In this document: in pieces, positions 33,801 through 41,994 of the stretch
Layout: every line of letters begins with the position of its first letter
Numbering within the stretch: the stretch's first letter is position 1
Assembly (NCBI RefSeq): GCF_000317895.1
Contig: NC_019567.1
Location: 1,240,001 to 1,304,000 of the forward strand
DNA from: Bdellovibrio bacteriovorus str. Tiberius
GTDB taxonomy: Bacteria > Bdellovibrionota > Bdellovibrionia > Bdellovibrionales > Bdellovibrionaceae
Direction of reading: 5' to 3'
Length of the DNA: 64,000 bases
The notes under the pieces: generated by a model
Databases searched by the model: none
Told to the model about the DNA's origin: nothing
Seen by the model: only the letters and a program-made list of their open reading frames with translations
Translations under genes and position numbers: made by a program

Positions 33801-34031
33801 CAGGACGGAAAGTTTTATTACTGGAGCATGGACTCGGAATTCCCAGTGGCGCTGGATATGGTGACCGGACAGACATCCGAAATTTCATGGGAGCTGTCCT
33901 CTTATGAAATGAACATCACCCCCTATGGAATTATCTGGGGCCAGCCTTCCGGTATGGCCTTGATGGATGTCCAGACGGGCAAAGCAAAGTTGGTTCTTAA
34001 AGAAGTCCAGGGGGCAGCCCTTGAAATGTAA
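30831..34031 (+). CDS. Giant lipoprotein with repeat beta-propeller body
   Basis: The 1066-residue product opens MQFIFLIVLVLINAGC (Cys16 acylated). A Pro/Gly/Ser linker follows, then many copies of a unit like YVGGSFTSVGGVGRNFMAKF at about 45-60-residue spacing, for example LYVGGSFNSVSN, LYIGGRFTSVGA, VFVGGTFQSIGA, LYLGGDFSSVKG, MYVAGAFYSIDG and LYIGGEFVEIDG. These are of the same delta-60/DUF5122 kind as the divergent neighbour but with a different consensus. The gene has no strong ribosome binding site. It meets the 181-residue gene tail to tail. Confidence 0.8.
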   Translation: MQFIFLIVLVLINAGCSIDASLIDGSTTLGPSSPGPGPGLGKTSASTYCLNGEYGPPLNLGQDEYLLVGQFTHAGPCGFPIFGSDLNASMARPTITGEVRQSIPDGEGGFFISGSFTDVDGVSRSGLARLKANGSLDEDFKPFGNLPKSPELENAKLALADGKLYVGGSFNSVSNPFGSVVNATTGASLWASGIRFNNKVLASTSDGAGGLYIAVSGSYQTTSAEGVIHLLADGSLDPNFQNRVYGNITVLAHDQANNVLYVGGSNLSSSGVMMSSILAYNATTGATITTWNPWLDPTYTDLTGIAVSATKVYATRVNSYNSPTSGLIAIDKSTGVISWQKSTTFRSGFYGVAFDGTYVHAVGAFTSVGGVGRNFMAKFDENGNLQANPASVPNSELNSVHYAAGYLYIGGRFTSVGATSAHGIARYNTSDMSLDTTWVPNPVNASTLGTVSGIVHDGASTLYVYGDFSAIGGKVMPGVAAITTTGAGTVKDLDLMIAGGEDAPVNTVAVGAGGVFVGGTFQSIGAPVIRSLAVLDSDSGDAEIFDSKILGGDVLSMTLSGDQQTLYLGGDFSSVKGQQRLGLASIRLSDLELTTWAPVTARGTFDEVRFIQEYAGNVYISGYFSQPLGLNMQVREDYATIDQAANVIPWVPALTSPNDITDFVIKDGVLYTMGRLSSGTNKNLAAYDLNNGGALMTLGRNFEGSYPNSLVEHNGKMYVASGADLVRLETDGTATVVKSLSGIIGTLGVSDGKLLVTANDLGGPDRNGMVIVNSNDGSFSSWIPSTPMQPEFVQINAAARIGDYLYIGGRGDNAMGSTVGKLLVANIKTGAQQILEVDGTVKSFEPVGEIMYVAGAFYSIDGQNRSNVASFTNGQLTNWQPEPDNNVDFIKHHQGVLYIGGEFVEIDGSMRQGLAAFDASTGALLAWDPFAGHDWGYFARANVVGNKIYIFYEAEKNGDYEFGLLTVQTDSMLVGLWPLPDDVDFDDWYVQDGKFYYWSMDSEFPVALDMVTGQTSEISWELSSYEMNITPYGIIWGQPSGMALMDVQTGKAKLVLKEVQGAALEM

Positions 34032-34036
34032 GCCGA

Positions 34037-34582
34037 TTAACAACCCGACGCTTCCATGATAATCGTATAAATAGTGCCAGTGATGGGGTCGATGATCAGC
34101 AAGGCTGCGTATTGTCCGCCGCACTGAACAGCCCCCACGGGGCCTACACCATATTGAATGCCTTTAATTTCATTCAGCAAAGAAAAGGCATGCTGGGCCT
34201 TCATATAATTGTCAGCGAAAGTGACTTTGTCGGCAGAATTATTGTCGCTGTATTCCAGACGCTGCTCTAACACTGCAATCACATAAGACTTTGCGCCTTC
34301 AAGAGTGTCCCTGCCCCATTTGGTAGAGTCTCCTTCCCAGGCACTGTTGTCGTCAACCCAGTTAAAGTCCTCAGCGGACTCCAGAGCGCCTTCTTTGATC
34401 CCGTATTCAATCATCATGGCTTTGATGTCTTTGTTGGGTTGAACCTTAGTCACCTTGGATTCTTCGGTGATGGAGGTCAGGATTTCCAGCGCATACTGCA
34501 GTTTGCGGGAAGTGTAGGTGGCGTCTTTGGCAAATGAGTTGATCGATAACAGCATGGTCATGGTAAAAATAAGTGCTTTCAC
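34037..34582 (-). CDS. Secreted hypothetical protein (181 aa)
   Basis: The product has a signal peptide (MKALIFTMTMLLSINSFA). A helical body follows with Tyr/Glu-rich stretches, then a C-terminal part with two Cys (QCGGQYA and the last residue, Cys181), probably joined. The C-terminal segment GGQYAALLIIDPITGTIYTI looks like a compact strand pair. No family is recognised. It stands alone, convergent with the giant lipoprotein gene. Confidence 0.6.
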   Translation of the reverse strand: MKALIFTMTMLLSINSFAKDATYTSRKLQYALEILTSITEESKVTKVQPNKDIKAMMIEYGIKEGALESAEDFNWVDDNSAWEGDSTKWGRDTLEGAKSYVIAVLEQRLEYSDNNSADKVTFADNYMKAQHAFSLLNEIKGIQYGVGPVGAVQCGGQYAALLIIDPITGTIYTIIMEASGC

Positions 34583-34766
34583 TTTTGGCTCCGGTGGGGG
34601 TTGATAAAGATGCTTATAGAAGCTGAGCGGGCATAAGTTAAATTTATAAAAAAACAGTTATTATACGCGCAAAGAATGATGACCGTTTTTTTTGGGGCCG
34701 GCTCTTCCAGCATTTGTTTGATTCCGAAGGCCCCTCATAGCATCCTTTAAATGCAAGGAGTGCGTG

Positions 34767-35357
34767 ATGAATTCCAAAAATGCCAAAGTCGATGCCTTTA
34801 TCAAGTCGGAAAAAAAGTGGAAAGAGGAAGTCCAGCTGTTGCGCCAGATTGCTTTGGACAGCGGCCTGACCGAGGACTTCAAGTGGAGCCTGCCTTGTTA
34901 TCTGCATGACGATAAGAACATCGCGATCATTCAGAATTTTAAAGACACTTGTGCGTTGATGTTCTTTCAAGGCAGCGAGCTTAAAGACGCCAAAAAACTG
35001 CTGAAATCACCGGGGGCTCATTCCCAGTCGGCCCGTCGTTTTGAGTTCACCAGCGTGGCGGATATTGTCAAAGTAAAGACAGCTATTCGGTCTTATATCA
35101 AAGAAGCCATCAAAATTTCTGAATCTGAAATCAAAACAGAGAAGAAACCGGCCAAGATGCCTAAAATGCCTGTCGAGCTAAAACAGGCCTTGGATAAAAA
35201 TAAGAAACTGAAAGCGGCTTTTGAAAAACTGACGCCGGGCCGCCAGAGGCTGTATTTGATACATATCGAATCAGCCAAACAAGCGGCCACCCGGACTGCC
35301 AGAGTGGAAAAGTGCATTCCCCGCATTCTGCAGGGGCTGGGACTGACCGACCGCTAA
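34767..35357 (+). CDS. DUF1801/YdeI-OmdA-type protein
   Basis: The N-terminal 110 residues form a YdhG/DUF1801 domain (EVQLLRQIALDSGLTEDFKW and LPCYLHDDKNIAIIQNFKDT). The C-terminal 75 residues are the OmdA helical domain (ELKQALDKNKKLKAAFEKLT and TARVEKCIPRILQG). This is the layout of YdeI-like proteins linked to bacteriocin or peptide resistance in Salmonella and others. The biochemical activity is unknown. I take the ATG at 34767, six bases after AAGGAG; a GTG one codon earlier is possible. The last bases overlap the stop of the convergent gene. Confidence 0.8.
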   Translation: MNSKNAKVDAFIKSEKKWKEEVQLLRQIALDSGLTEDFKWSLPCYLHDDKNIAIIQNFKDTCALMFFQGSELKDAKKLLKSPGAHSQSARRFEFTSVADIVKVKTAIRSYIKEAIKISESEIKTEKKPAKMPKMPVELKQALDKNKKLKAAFEKLTPGRQRLYLIHIESAKQAATRTARVEKCIPRILQGLGLTDR

Positions 35358-35710
35358 GGCAGTGGGTTGCAGTATCCGGACAGGTGCACGCGATAGTTTT
35401 TATCTGACGTGAAAATATTCAAGGTCCCTGTCTGATAGCCCTCGTAATGGCAGAAGAACGCGATACGATAGCGACAGGAAAGGCCCGCACGCAATTGATC
35501 CGGACAATCGCTGCTGACAAAAAAGCTGTCGGCAGCAATTGTATGTGAAATGTCATAAATGGTCCCCGAACTGTAATTAGTCAAAAGCATATCTTTGGTG
35601 CGTTCTGCACCTACCATCTGCATCCCAAAATCCATACGCGATTCGATCTGAGCTGAAGCCGCAAACGGCGCTAACAAGGTAAATAACACGAGAGTTTTCA
35701 GACACTTCAT
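35354..35710 (-). CDS. Small secreted Ig-like protein
   Basis: A 118-residue exported protein with a signal peptide (CLKTLVLFTLLAPFAASA). One beta-sandwich unit of the kind found in choice-of-anchor or ASH/HYDIN domains follows: MQMVGAERTKDMLLTNYSSG, then CPDQLRAGLSCRYRIAFFC and a closing strand. Four cysteines suggest two disulphides. Function unknown. Overlaps the end of the DUF1801 gene by four bases, tail to tail. Confidence 0.6.
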   Translation of the reverse strand: MKCLKTLVLFTLLAPFAASAQIESRMDFGMQMVGAERTKDMLLTNYSSGTIYDISHTIAADSFFVSSDCPDQLRAGLSCRYRIAFFCHYEGYQTGTLNIFTSDKNYRVHLSGYCNPLP

Positions 35711-35885
35711 TTAAACCTCCAAAGGTGACAGTTCATTGGGCCTGCGCGCGGATTTTCAGTCAAACTTTTGGCGGGGAATGCGAAACTTATCTGTTCACGC
35801 CATTTTGATGAAACAGGTTCTGGTCGTGGGCTCGTTGACCGCTTTGCGGGGATTTGTAATCTGAAAGTCACCCCAAGGAGGTTTC

Positions 35886-36563
35886 ATGAAGAGCGTTCTG
35901 TTCCTGTCCGCGTTTCTTTTTGTCTGGCTGGCGAAAGCCGCCCCTGCGCCCGAGCGCTGCCAGTCCTTGACCGAAACCAAAGGCGGCGTGCAGTTGCAGC
36001 GGATCTGGCTTGAACAAGCGGGTCTGTGCATGTTGTCGGTGTCTCCGACGGATGCTTATAAAACCATGGTGTATCGTGATTATGTTCTGACCGAGGACGG
36101 GATGTTCATGGTCTTTAATGCCTATGGCACCGACGGGCAGTTTGGGGCCCGGGACTTTTTCCTGTTCCCGCGAAAGCAGACCGAAATCAGCTACCAGTGG
36201 CTGCCACAAAATGACGAACTGATCATCGAGCACGTCACTGGTGACAAGTTTGTCTTTGATATCAACAAGGCTGTTTTGAAATCCATTTCTGGCGCCGCCA
36301 AAGTCGTTGTCGACAAAGTGACGACCACCAACAAAGGGGGCGTCAGCATCGTGGGTTATCAGGGGCAGATTTTGGATGTGGGGTTTGCGATGAACAATGA
36401 TCCGGCGATGAATCGCAGTGGCAAGTCGGTGCTCAGTTCCGCATCGAAAAGCTGCTCTTTGCGCAATCAGGATCTTTTTCGTTATATGAGCGACGGGGAT
36501 GTGATTTTTAAATTCAAAAAAGATGCAGAGTTTCAGCAGCTGGTTTCATCCAGCTGCCGATAG
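35886..36563 (+). CDS. Secreted hypothetical protein (225 aa)
   Basis: The 225-residue product has a signal peptide (SVLFLSAFLFVWLAKAAPA). It is a strand-rich protein with Cys residues at about 24, 47, 197 and 224, likely paired. AAGGAGG lies just before the ATG. No domain is recognised. It is convergent with the next gene, leaving six bases between stops. Confidence 0.6.
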   Translation: MKSVLFLSAFLFVWLAKAAPAPERCQSLTETKGGVQLQRIWLEQAGLCMLSVSPTDAYKTMVYRDYVLTEDGMFMVFNAYGTDGQFGARDFFLFPRKQTEISYQWLPQNDELIIEHVTGDKFVFDINKAVLKSISGAAKVVVDKVTTTNKGGVSIVGYQGQILDVGFAMNNDPAMNRSGKSVLSSASKSCSLRNQDLFRYMSDGDVIFKFKKDAEFQQLVSSSCR

Positions 36564-36569
36564 AACTGA

Positions 36570-37175
36570 CTAGAAACGAGACATCAGCTCTGTGAACTTG
36601 CGACGGTCTCGGAGCTGGGAATCAAGGTCGTGAAGGGCTTTGTTGACAAAGCGAACTTCGAAGGAATTGGATTCCGGATTTTCCTCAAGGATGTCGCGAT
36701 AGATGAATTCGTGCATTACCAAAGCGGCTTTTTGGTTTTCATCCAAAGAGCCCCAGACCAAGGAATCAATTTCGTACTGTTGAACTCCGAAGCGGGTTTC
36801 ATTGGTCTGAACGATGGCGATCTTCATGCGGCAGCCACGGCCCAGTTCCAAATCACCCTGATCATTCGGGCCTTCCAAAGCAAAGGAAGACTTCCAGCGG
36901 ATTTGTTGTGGCCATTGTTTCAGCCACTGCGTGTATTTCAAGGCCTTCTGAGAATTCACCGGACGGATGCGCGCAATCAGGTCAGAAACTTTCGCCTGAT
37001 AAGAGCGGGCCGGGGAGTACTGAACAGACAGGCCTTCTTCCTTGGCTTCCGCCATTTCCAGGGCTACTGTGGGTTGGTTCAGACAGCTCACCACATAGCC
37101 GCCATTGCGGACCACGTACTGGGCAAAGGCGCTGGGCGCCGCCAATAAAACGATAACAGCCATCAGATGTTTCAT
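36570..37175 (-). CDS. Secreted hypothetical protein paired with a TIGR02147 regulator
   Basis: The 201-residue product has a signal peptide (MKHLMAVIVLLAAPSAFA). A body with Cys32 and a later Cys follows, ending in a charged helix. The segment ALVMHEFIYRD contains a His-Glu pair in a helix (about residue 149), a little like the first part of a zinc peptidase site, but no second ligand is clear. Its start overlaps the end of the TIGR02147 regulator gene (ATGA), so the two are coupled. This regulator-plus-secreted-protein pair is a recurring arrangement in Bdellovibrio. Confidence 0.6.
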   Translation of the reverse strand: MKHLMAVIVLLAAPSAFAQYVVRNGGYVVSCLNQPTVALEMAEAKEEGLSVQYSPARSYQAKVSDLIARIRPVNSQKALKYTQWLKQWPQQIRWKSSFALEGPNDQGDLELGRGCRMKIAIVQTNETRFGVQQYEIDSLVWGSLDENQKAALVMHEFIYRDILEENPESNSFEVRFVNKALHDLDSQLRDRRKFTELMSRF

Positions 37176-37933
37176 TCTTCAGTCTCCTTTGGCACGGCTG
37201 GCAGCAATTGCATGCCCAGCGTGTAAATTTCAGTGCATTCGCCTTGGGTCAGCTTTCCGTAAACCTTTTTCCAGGCCTTTTCGAGTTCTTTTTTTGCCCG
37301 GTCCAAATTTTTCGGATTTACAGCCATTGTCAGGTAAACCATTTCCCTTTTTTCAGTAGGGATCTGCGGGAAGATCTCTGTCGAGCGCTTCATCGCTTCT
37401 TTGTGCAATTTTTGCACATCAAAATTCGGGATGTCGTTTTCAGAAGCCAGACTGCGCACAGTTTTCACATAAGTCGTCGCGCTGTTCTTTTCCACCAGAC
37501 CCAGTTGCAGAAGTTTGTTCATAACCACTTGCGTGCGCTCGGCAGGAACGCCGGTTTCAGCTGAAATCAGCTCCACATCCCATTCCTCGGTGTGCAGATC
37601 CATCGCCGCCAGCACCAGGAAGAAATCCACGCTGGAAACTTCCGAGAACTCGGACTTGCTTAAAACTCTTTCAATGGAATGCGTGGCTTTTTTGCGCTTT
37701 CGTTCAGAGTCAAACAGGGACTGGGCCTTTTGCACGTCCTCTTCGGACAGGCGCAGACCGTTCACAAGTTTGTTGAAGTTGGCAGAAGAAACAGGGCGCT
37801 TGTTGTTGAAAATCTCGGACAGGTGTCCGGGGGAAATTTCCACCCGCTGAGCCAGGGCACGCAATGAAAAACGCGGATTTGCCGCACGTCTTTCTTCAAA
37901 CTTTACATGGAAAAACTTGTTCAACGTCTTCAT
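37172..37933 (-). CDS. TIGR02147-family regulator
   Basis: A 253-residue protein. It starts with a Cro/cI-like helix-turn-helix (FSLRALAQRVEISPGHLSEIFNNKR, about residues 22-46, given here as the family mark). It continues with the winged-helix-like middle (SAETGVPAERTQVVMNKLLQ) and the C-terminal DUF4423 part (YLTMAVNPKNLDRAKKELEK). This family is abundant in Bdellovibrio and Fibrobacter, and members are thought to control neighbouring genes for secreted proteins. The next gene overlaps its stop. Confidence 0.85.
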   Translation of the reverse strand: MKTLNKFFHVKFEERRAANPRFSLRALAQRVEISPGHLSEIFNNKRPVSSANFNKLVNGLRLSEEDVQKAQSLFDSERKRKKATHSIERVLSKSEFSEVSSVDFFLVLAAMDLHTEEWDVELISAETGVPAERTQVVMNKLLQLGLVEKNSATTYVKTVRSLASENDIPNFDVQKLHKEAMKRSTEIFPQIPTEKREMVYLTMAVNPKNLDRAKKELEKAWKKVYGKLTQGECTEIYTLGMQLLPAVPKETEE

Positions 37934-38052
37934 TTGGCCAAGACACTTATCAACTCAAGTTGAACATGTATATGTCAATTGCGAGGTTTGCCCGAGTTTA
38001 ACCCTTTTTGACGGATGAACTGTTCGAAATTTCACGGCGAACACCAAAACGC

Positions 38053-38079
38053 CAAAACCGGCTGTGGCAGCCGGTTTTG
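38053..38079 (-). terminator. Terminator of the SLT-domain gene
   Basis: AAAACCGGCTG and CAGCCGGTTTT form an 11-bp stem with a 3-base loop. Read on the minus strand it ends in TTTT and lies about 25 bases after the stop of the gene at 38105. It may also act in the other direction. Confidence 0.7.
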
Positions 38080-38104
38080 TAGGATTTACCTGATTTGAAG
38101 AATG

Positions 38105-38908
38105 TTATCCATCCCAGGCTCCATCATCTGGAGTCTCACTAATTTGCAGTGCTTTCCAGACTTCTTCGTTGTCGAAGAATTCCGCCTGCTTCACGTTCAG
38201 ACGTTTTTCATCGTGGCAGGGAACATAAGCACTGACAGATCTTGAAATCTTTTTGGCTTTTCCGCTGGCAGCCTGAGGGCGCAGAACATCCCAATAGGAC
38301 TTGCGGCTGAACAGAGCATCATCCCGGCGCAGCTGACCATTCAGCATGTCCAGGGTGCAGGCGAAGGTGTTCACTGGCGTTTTGCTGTCGCCCTTTTCGC
38401 AGGATTTTGCATAGACCTGTTCACGGCCCACGTGCAATTGCATCAGACCGTACAGGCTGCCGTTCGGACCCTTGGCCGTGGCTTTCGGGTTGCAGGTGCT
38501 TTCATAGTGGGTCATGGCATTGAAGATCAGAACCCAGAAGTTGGCTTTGTCGGTGGGCTTCATGATCTTATAGTTCGGACACAATTTGTGGATGTCAGGG
38601 GACCCTTCCGCCAGGTGGCTGAAGTTTCCAGCCATGTATTCTTTGCGGATGGCATGACCCCATTCACCGATTTTGGTGCCGGTGGCGTAGTTGTTACAGG
38701 ACGGACCCCAATTGTATTTGTCGTTGATATCATCAAGAACCGACGCCACGAAGGTGAGGTTGTCTTTCATTCTAAGGCCGTTCGGTGTTTCCACAAAGCA
38801 GTCGGTGCAGGCGCCGGCTTCGGTGCCGCTGCCGCTGGCAAAGGCGGGGGCATGGTACAGGATCGCCGCCACAAACATGGTGTTAATGCATGATGAAAGG
38901 ATCTTCAT
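38105..38908 (-). CDS. Secreted SLT-like murein transglycosylase
   Basis: A 267-residue exported protein with a signal peptide (SSCINTMFVAAILYHAPAFA). The lysozyme-like domain at about residues 125-200 has the catalytic Glu in AMTHYESTCNPKA and the GSLYGLMQLH motif, the two marks of family 1 lytic transglycosylases. Several Cys (CTDC, CNN, CPNY, CEKG, CTLD, CHDE) suggest disulphides. It could cut self or prey peptidoglycan. It stands alone, with the hairpin at 38053-38079 behind it. Confidence 0.8.
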   Translation of the reverse strand: MKILSSCINTMFVAAILYHAPAFASGSGTEAGACTDCFVETPNGLRMKDNLTFVASVLDDINDKYNWGPSCNNYATGTKIGEWGHAIRKEYMAGNFSHLAEGSPDIHKLCPNYKIMKPTDKANFWVLIFNAMTHYESTCNPKATAKGPNGSLYGLMQLHVGREQVYAKSCEKGDSKTPVNTFACTLDMLNGQLRRDDALFSRKSYWDVLRPQAASGKAKKISRSVSAYVPCHDEKRLNVKQAEFFDNEEVWKALQISETPDDGAWDG

Positions 38909-39250
38909 TTACGTTCCCCCTGATATACCGGCTAGACTTGTGGCGTCAAATAGGGGTGGTCCCCCAAAATCAGCACCGTCCATAGAGTCATCGGCTCATA
39001 GCTGGACCTTCTATACTGAAAAAATGACTAAATGTTCCCGTTGGGCCCAGAAACAGGACTTTTTAGGGAACATCCCAGTTCGAGACAGGGCAAAATCCTT
39101 TGAAAATCCAATAGGATTGAACACAATTTATTGACCATTTTACCGGGATAAGCGATTCAGTGTTTCTGGAATTTGACCGTGGTCATTTCAGGGGTTTATT
39201 TGCCTGAAAAGGTGCTAGAATCCTGAGGCCATCTGGAGAGACAAAAAAGA
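38909..39250. other. 342-base gap between divergent genes
   Basis: This stretch separates the SLT gene (minus) from the ABC ATPase gene (plus). I see no open frame or RNA gene. TAGAAT at about 39218 lies where a -10 box of the ABC gene could be, but the -35 region is weak. GGAGAG about 10 bases before 39251 is the ribosome binding site. Confidence 0.5.
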
Positions 39251-40960
39251 ATGAGCAACACAAATATTATCGAAGTCCGCAATCTTGCTGTTGAGTTTAA
39301 AACCGAAGACGGGATTGTACAGGCCGTAAAAGGCATCTCGTTCAACATCCCAAAAGGTAAAACAGTCGGGTTGGTGGGTGAGTCTGGTTCTGGTAAAAGT
39401 ATCACGTCCCTGGCGATCATGCGTTTGATCGGAAATCCAGGCCGTGTTTCCAGCGGCGAAATTCTTTTTGAAGGTCAGGACTTGTTGAAGGTCTCTGAAA
39501 AGAAAATGCGTGAAATCCGTGGTGCACGCATCTCCATGATCTTCCAGGAACCGATGACTTCTTTGAATCCGGTTCTGACCGTTGCGGATCAGATCACTGA
39601 AACTTTGATGCTTCACCAAAACCTGAACAAACAACAGGCTTTGGACAAAGCTTTGGATCTGTTGAAACAGGTCGGCATTCCACACGCGGAAGAGCGTCTG
39701 TATTTCTATCCTCACAAATTCTCCGGCGGTCAGCGCCAGCGTATCATGATCGCGATGGCGATTGCCTGCAATCCGGACGTTCTGATCTGTGACGAGCCAA
39801 CCACAGCGCTCGACGTGACGATCCAAAAACAAATTCTGGATCTTCTGGCCGACATTCAAAAAAGAACTCACATGAGTCTATTGTTCATCACCCACGATCT
39901 GGGTGTTGTTGCTGACATCGCTGATGAAGTGATCGTTATGAACAAAGGTGAAATCGTAGAACGTGGTGTTTCCAAGGAAATCTTCGACAATCCAAAACAC
40001 CCGTACACGAAGGGGCTTCTGGCCTGCCGTCCGTCTTTGGATGAAAACCCGGTTCGTCTTCCGGTTCTTGCTGACTTCATGAGCGCGACCGGCGAAGAAA
40101 TCACGCCAGTGGCAAAGGTTTACACTCCAGCCAAAGAAATCATCCGCGAAGACAAAGTCATTCTTGAAGTGAATGACCTGAAAACCCACTTCCCTCACAC
40201 CGGCGGTCTTTTGGGCCGTGTTCAGAGCTACACAAAGGCTGTGGACGGCGTCAGCTTCAAAGTTAAAAAAGGCCAGACGCTGGGTCTGGTGGGTGAATCC
40301 GGTTGCGGTAAAACGACTTTGGGCCGCACGCTGATGCGTTTGATTGAGCCGACTGATGGCCAGATCATCTTCGATGGTCAGGACATCACCAAGCTTGATT
40401 ACGGTCACATGCATCCGATTCGTAAAAAAATGCAGATCATCTTCCAGGATCCGTATGCTTCCTTAAATCCGCGTATGACCATCGGGACCATCCTGATGGA
40501 GCCAATGCAGATTCACAATATCGGTGACAACAACAACCAGCGCCGCGAAATTGCGGAAGAGATGCTGAAAAAAGTGGGCATGAGCCCGGCGATGATGAAT
40601 CGTTACCCGCACGAGTTCTCTGGCGGTCAAAGACAGCGTATTTCCATCGCGCGTGCTTTGATGGTTCGCCCGGAATTCATCGTGTGTGACGAATCTGTAT
40701 CCGCTCTGGACGTATCCATCCAGGCTCAGATTCTGAATTTGTTGTTGGATCTTCAGGACGAGATGAACCTGACTTACATCTTTATCTCTCACGATCTGTC
40801 TGTGGTGAAATTCATCTCTGACGAAGTGGCAGTGATGTTCGGTGGTAAGATCGTTGAGCACAACACGGCTCAGGCGATTTACGATGCCCCTCAACACGAC
40901 TACACGAAGAAGCTTCTAAGCGCGATTCCAAAAGGGATCCCGAAAGAGCTGACAGTTTAG
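39251..40960 (+). CDS. ABC transporter double ATPase, oligopeptide/dipeptide type
   Basis: The 569-residue product holds two complete ATPase domains. The first (about 5-265) has Walker A GESGSGKS, signature FSGGQRQRI and Walker B VLICDEPT. The second (about 305-565) has [17 protein letters not shown] and FIVCDESVS. After each comes the short oligopeptide-type C-terminal zone ([18 protein letters not shown]). This is the fused DppD-DppF/GsiA arrangement that drives import of peptides, glutathione or nickel. No permease or binding protein genes are nearby, so its partners lie elsewhere. Confidence 0.9.
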   Translation: MSNTNIIEVRNLAVEFKTEDGIVQAVKGISFNIPKGKTVGLVGESGSGKSITSLAIMRLIGNPGRVSSGEILFEGQDLLKVSEKKMREIRGARISMIFQEPMTSLNPVLTVADQITETLMLHQNLNKQQALDKALDLLKQVGIPHAEERLYFYPHKFSGGQRQRIMIAMAIACNPDVLICDEPTTALDVTIQKQILDLLADIQKRTHMSLLFITHDLGVVADIADEVIVMNKGEIVERGVSKEIFDNPKHPYTKGLLACRPSLDENPVRLPVLADFMSATGEEITPVAKVYTPAKEIIREDKVILEVNDLKTHFPHTGGLLGRVQSYTKAVDGVSFKVKKGQTLGLVGESGCGKTTLGRTLMRLIEPTDGQIIFDGQDITKLDYGHMHPIRKKMQIIFQDPYASLNPRMTIGTILMEPMQIHNIGDNNNQRREIAEEMLKKVGMSPAMMNRYPHEFSGGQRQRISIARALMVRPEFIVCDESVSALDVSIQAQILNLLLDLQDEMNLTYIFISHDLSVVKFISDEVAVMFGGKIVEHNTAQAIYDAPQHDYTKKLLSAIPKGIPKELTV

Positions 40961-40981
40961 TTTTCTAAAAATATGAAAAAG

Positions 40982-41011
40982 AAAAAGGCCGGTGATGAAC
41001 CGGCCTTTTTT
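40982..41011. terminator. Bidirectional terminator
   Basis: AAAAAGGCCGGT (40982-40993) and ACCGGCCTTTTT (40999-41010) form a 12-bp stem with poly-A and poly-T flanks. It serves both the ABC ATPase gene (plus) and the convergent kinase gene (minus). Confidence 0.9.
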
Positions 41012-41030
41012 ATTTGTGCTATCTGTTGTC

Positions 41031-41993
41031 TTACTTTTTTCCGTAAAGGTGAGGCAGGAATCCGGCACCAATCACGCCTGCATGATTCTGGGTTTTGGCC
41101 ACTTCAATCGGGCATTCAAAGACCGTCTTGCTTTGGCGGATCATCTTTTTGTAGTGATCCTTCAGGTCTTTCAGATACATGTTGCGGATCTTGATCAGAC
41201 CGCCGCTCAGGAAGATCTTTTCAAGGTTGTAGCCAATAGAAAGGTTGTAACAAAGAATAGCCAGGGCCCAGCCCATTTCCTTGAACAGCACCTGGTACTT
41301 GGCATCGTTGGCGGCAATCAGTTCTTCGACCGAGTTTCCAGTGAAGCCCATCTCGCGCGCACGACGAAGCAGACCCGTGCCAGAGGCAATGCCTTCCACT
41401 GTGCAGTGGTCGATCTTTTCCGGGTTTTTCATCAGACGCTGGTAATCAACGACGATATGGCCGTATTCAGAGCCCATGCCGTCAGACTGGCCCGGCAGAC
41501 CGTTAAAGATCACGCCTGTGCCCACGCCGGTGCCGATAGTGACAATCGCAAAGGACTTCATTTTCTGAGCGCCGCCCACCCAGCCTTCCGCCAAAGCCGC
41601 CGCGGTGGCGTCGTGCTGGAAGTACACCGGGGTTTTCCAGGTTTTGTGGATTTCTTTGGTCAACAGATCCAGGATCGGAACGATCTTCCAGCCGGGATAG
41701 TTGGCCGGATTCATCAGGGTGCCGGTTTCAGCATTCAATGGACCCGCACTGGCCAAACCAATGCCTTTAAAGACAGAGGCTTTGGTTTCGTTCGGGAAAC
41801 GTTTTTTGAAATCCAAAGCAATGTCTGCCATCAGCTGAATCAGACGCTTTTGAGCTTTTGGTGCAGACTTTTCGCGGTTCATGTCGACGGGAACTTTGAT
41901 GAAATCCAGCATTTCGCCAGTATCAGAAAGCAGCGCCGCTGCCAGTTTAGTTCCGCCCAGATCAAGACCGATGGTGTAGGTTTTCTTTTTCAT
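41031..41993 (-). CDS. ROK-family sugar kinase, likely glucokinase
   Basis: A 320-residue ROK kinase. The ATP-binding start is YTIGLDLGGTKLAAALL, with GLASAGPLN near residue 79, GTGVGTGVI (about 155) and VEGIASGTGL (about 200). The Cys-rich zinc motif usual in ROK proteins (CxCGxxGCxE) is missing; only one Cys remains in DHCTVEG. It is the last gene of the maltodextrin run, one base from the amylase stop. It would make glucose 6-phosphate from glucose freed by maltodextrin breakdown. Other hexoses are possible. Confidence 0.85.
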   Translation of the reverse strand: MKKKTYTIGLDLGGTKLAAALLSDTGEMLDFIKVPVDMNREKSAPKAQKRLIQLMADIALDFKKRFPNETKASVFKGIGLASAGPLNAETGTLMNPANYPGWKIVPILDLLTKEIHKTWKTPVYFQHDATAAALAEGWVGGAQKMKSFAIVTIGTGVGTGVIFNGLPGQSDGMGSEYGHIVVDYQRLMKNPEKIDHCTVEGIASGTGLLRRAREMGFTGNSVEELIAANDAKYQVLFKEMGWALAILCYNLSIGYNLEKIFLSGGLIKIRNMYLKDLKDHYKKMIRQSKTVFECPIEVAKTQNHAGVIGAGFLPHLYGKK

Positions 41994-41994
41994 A

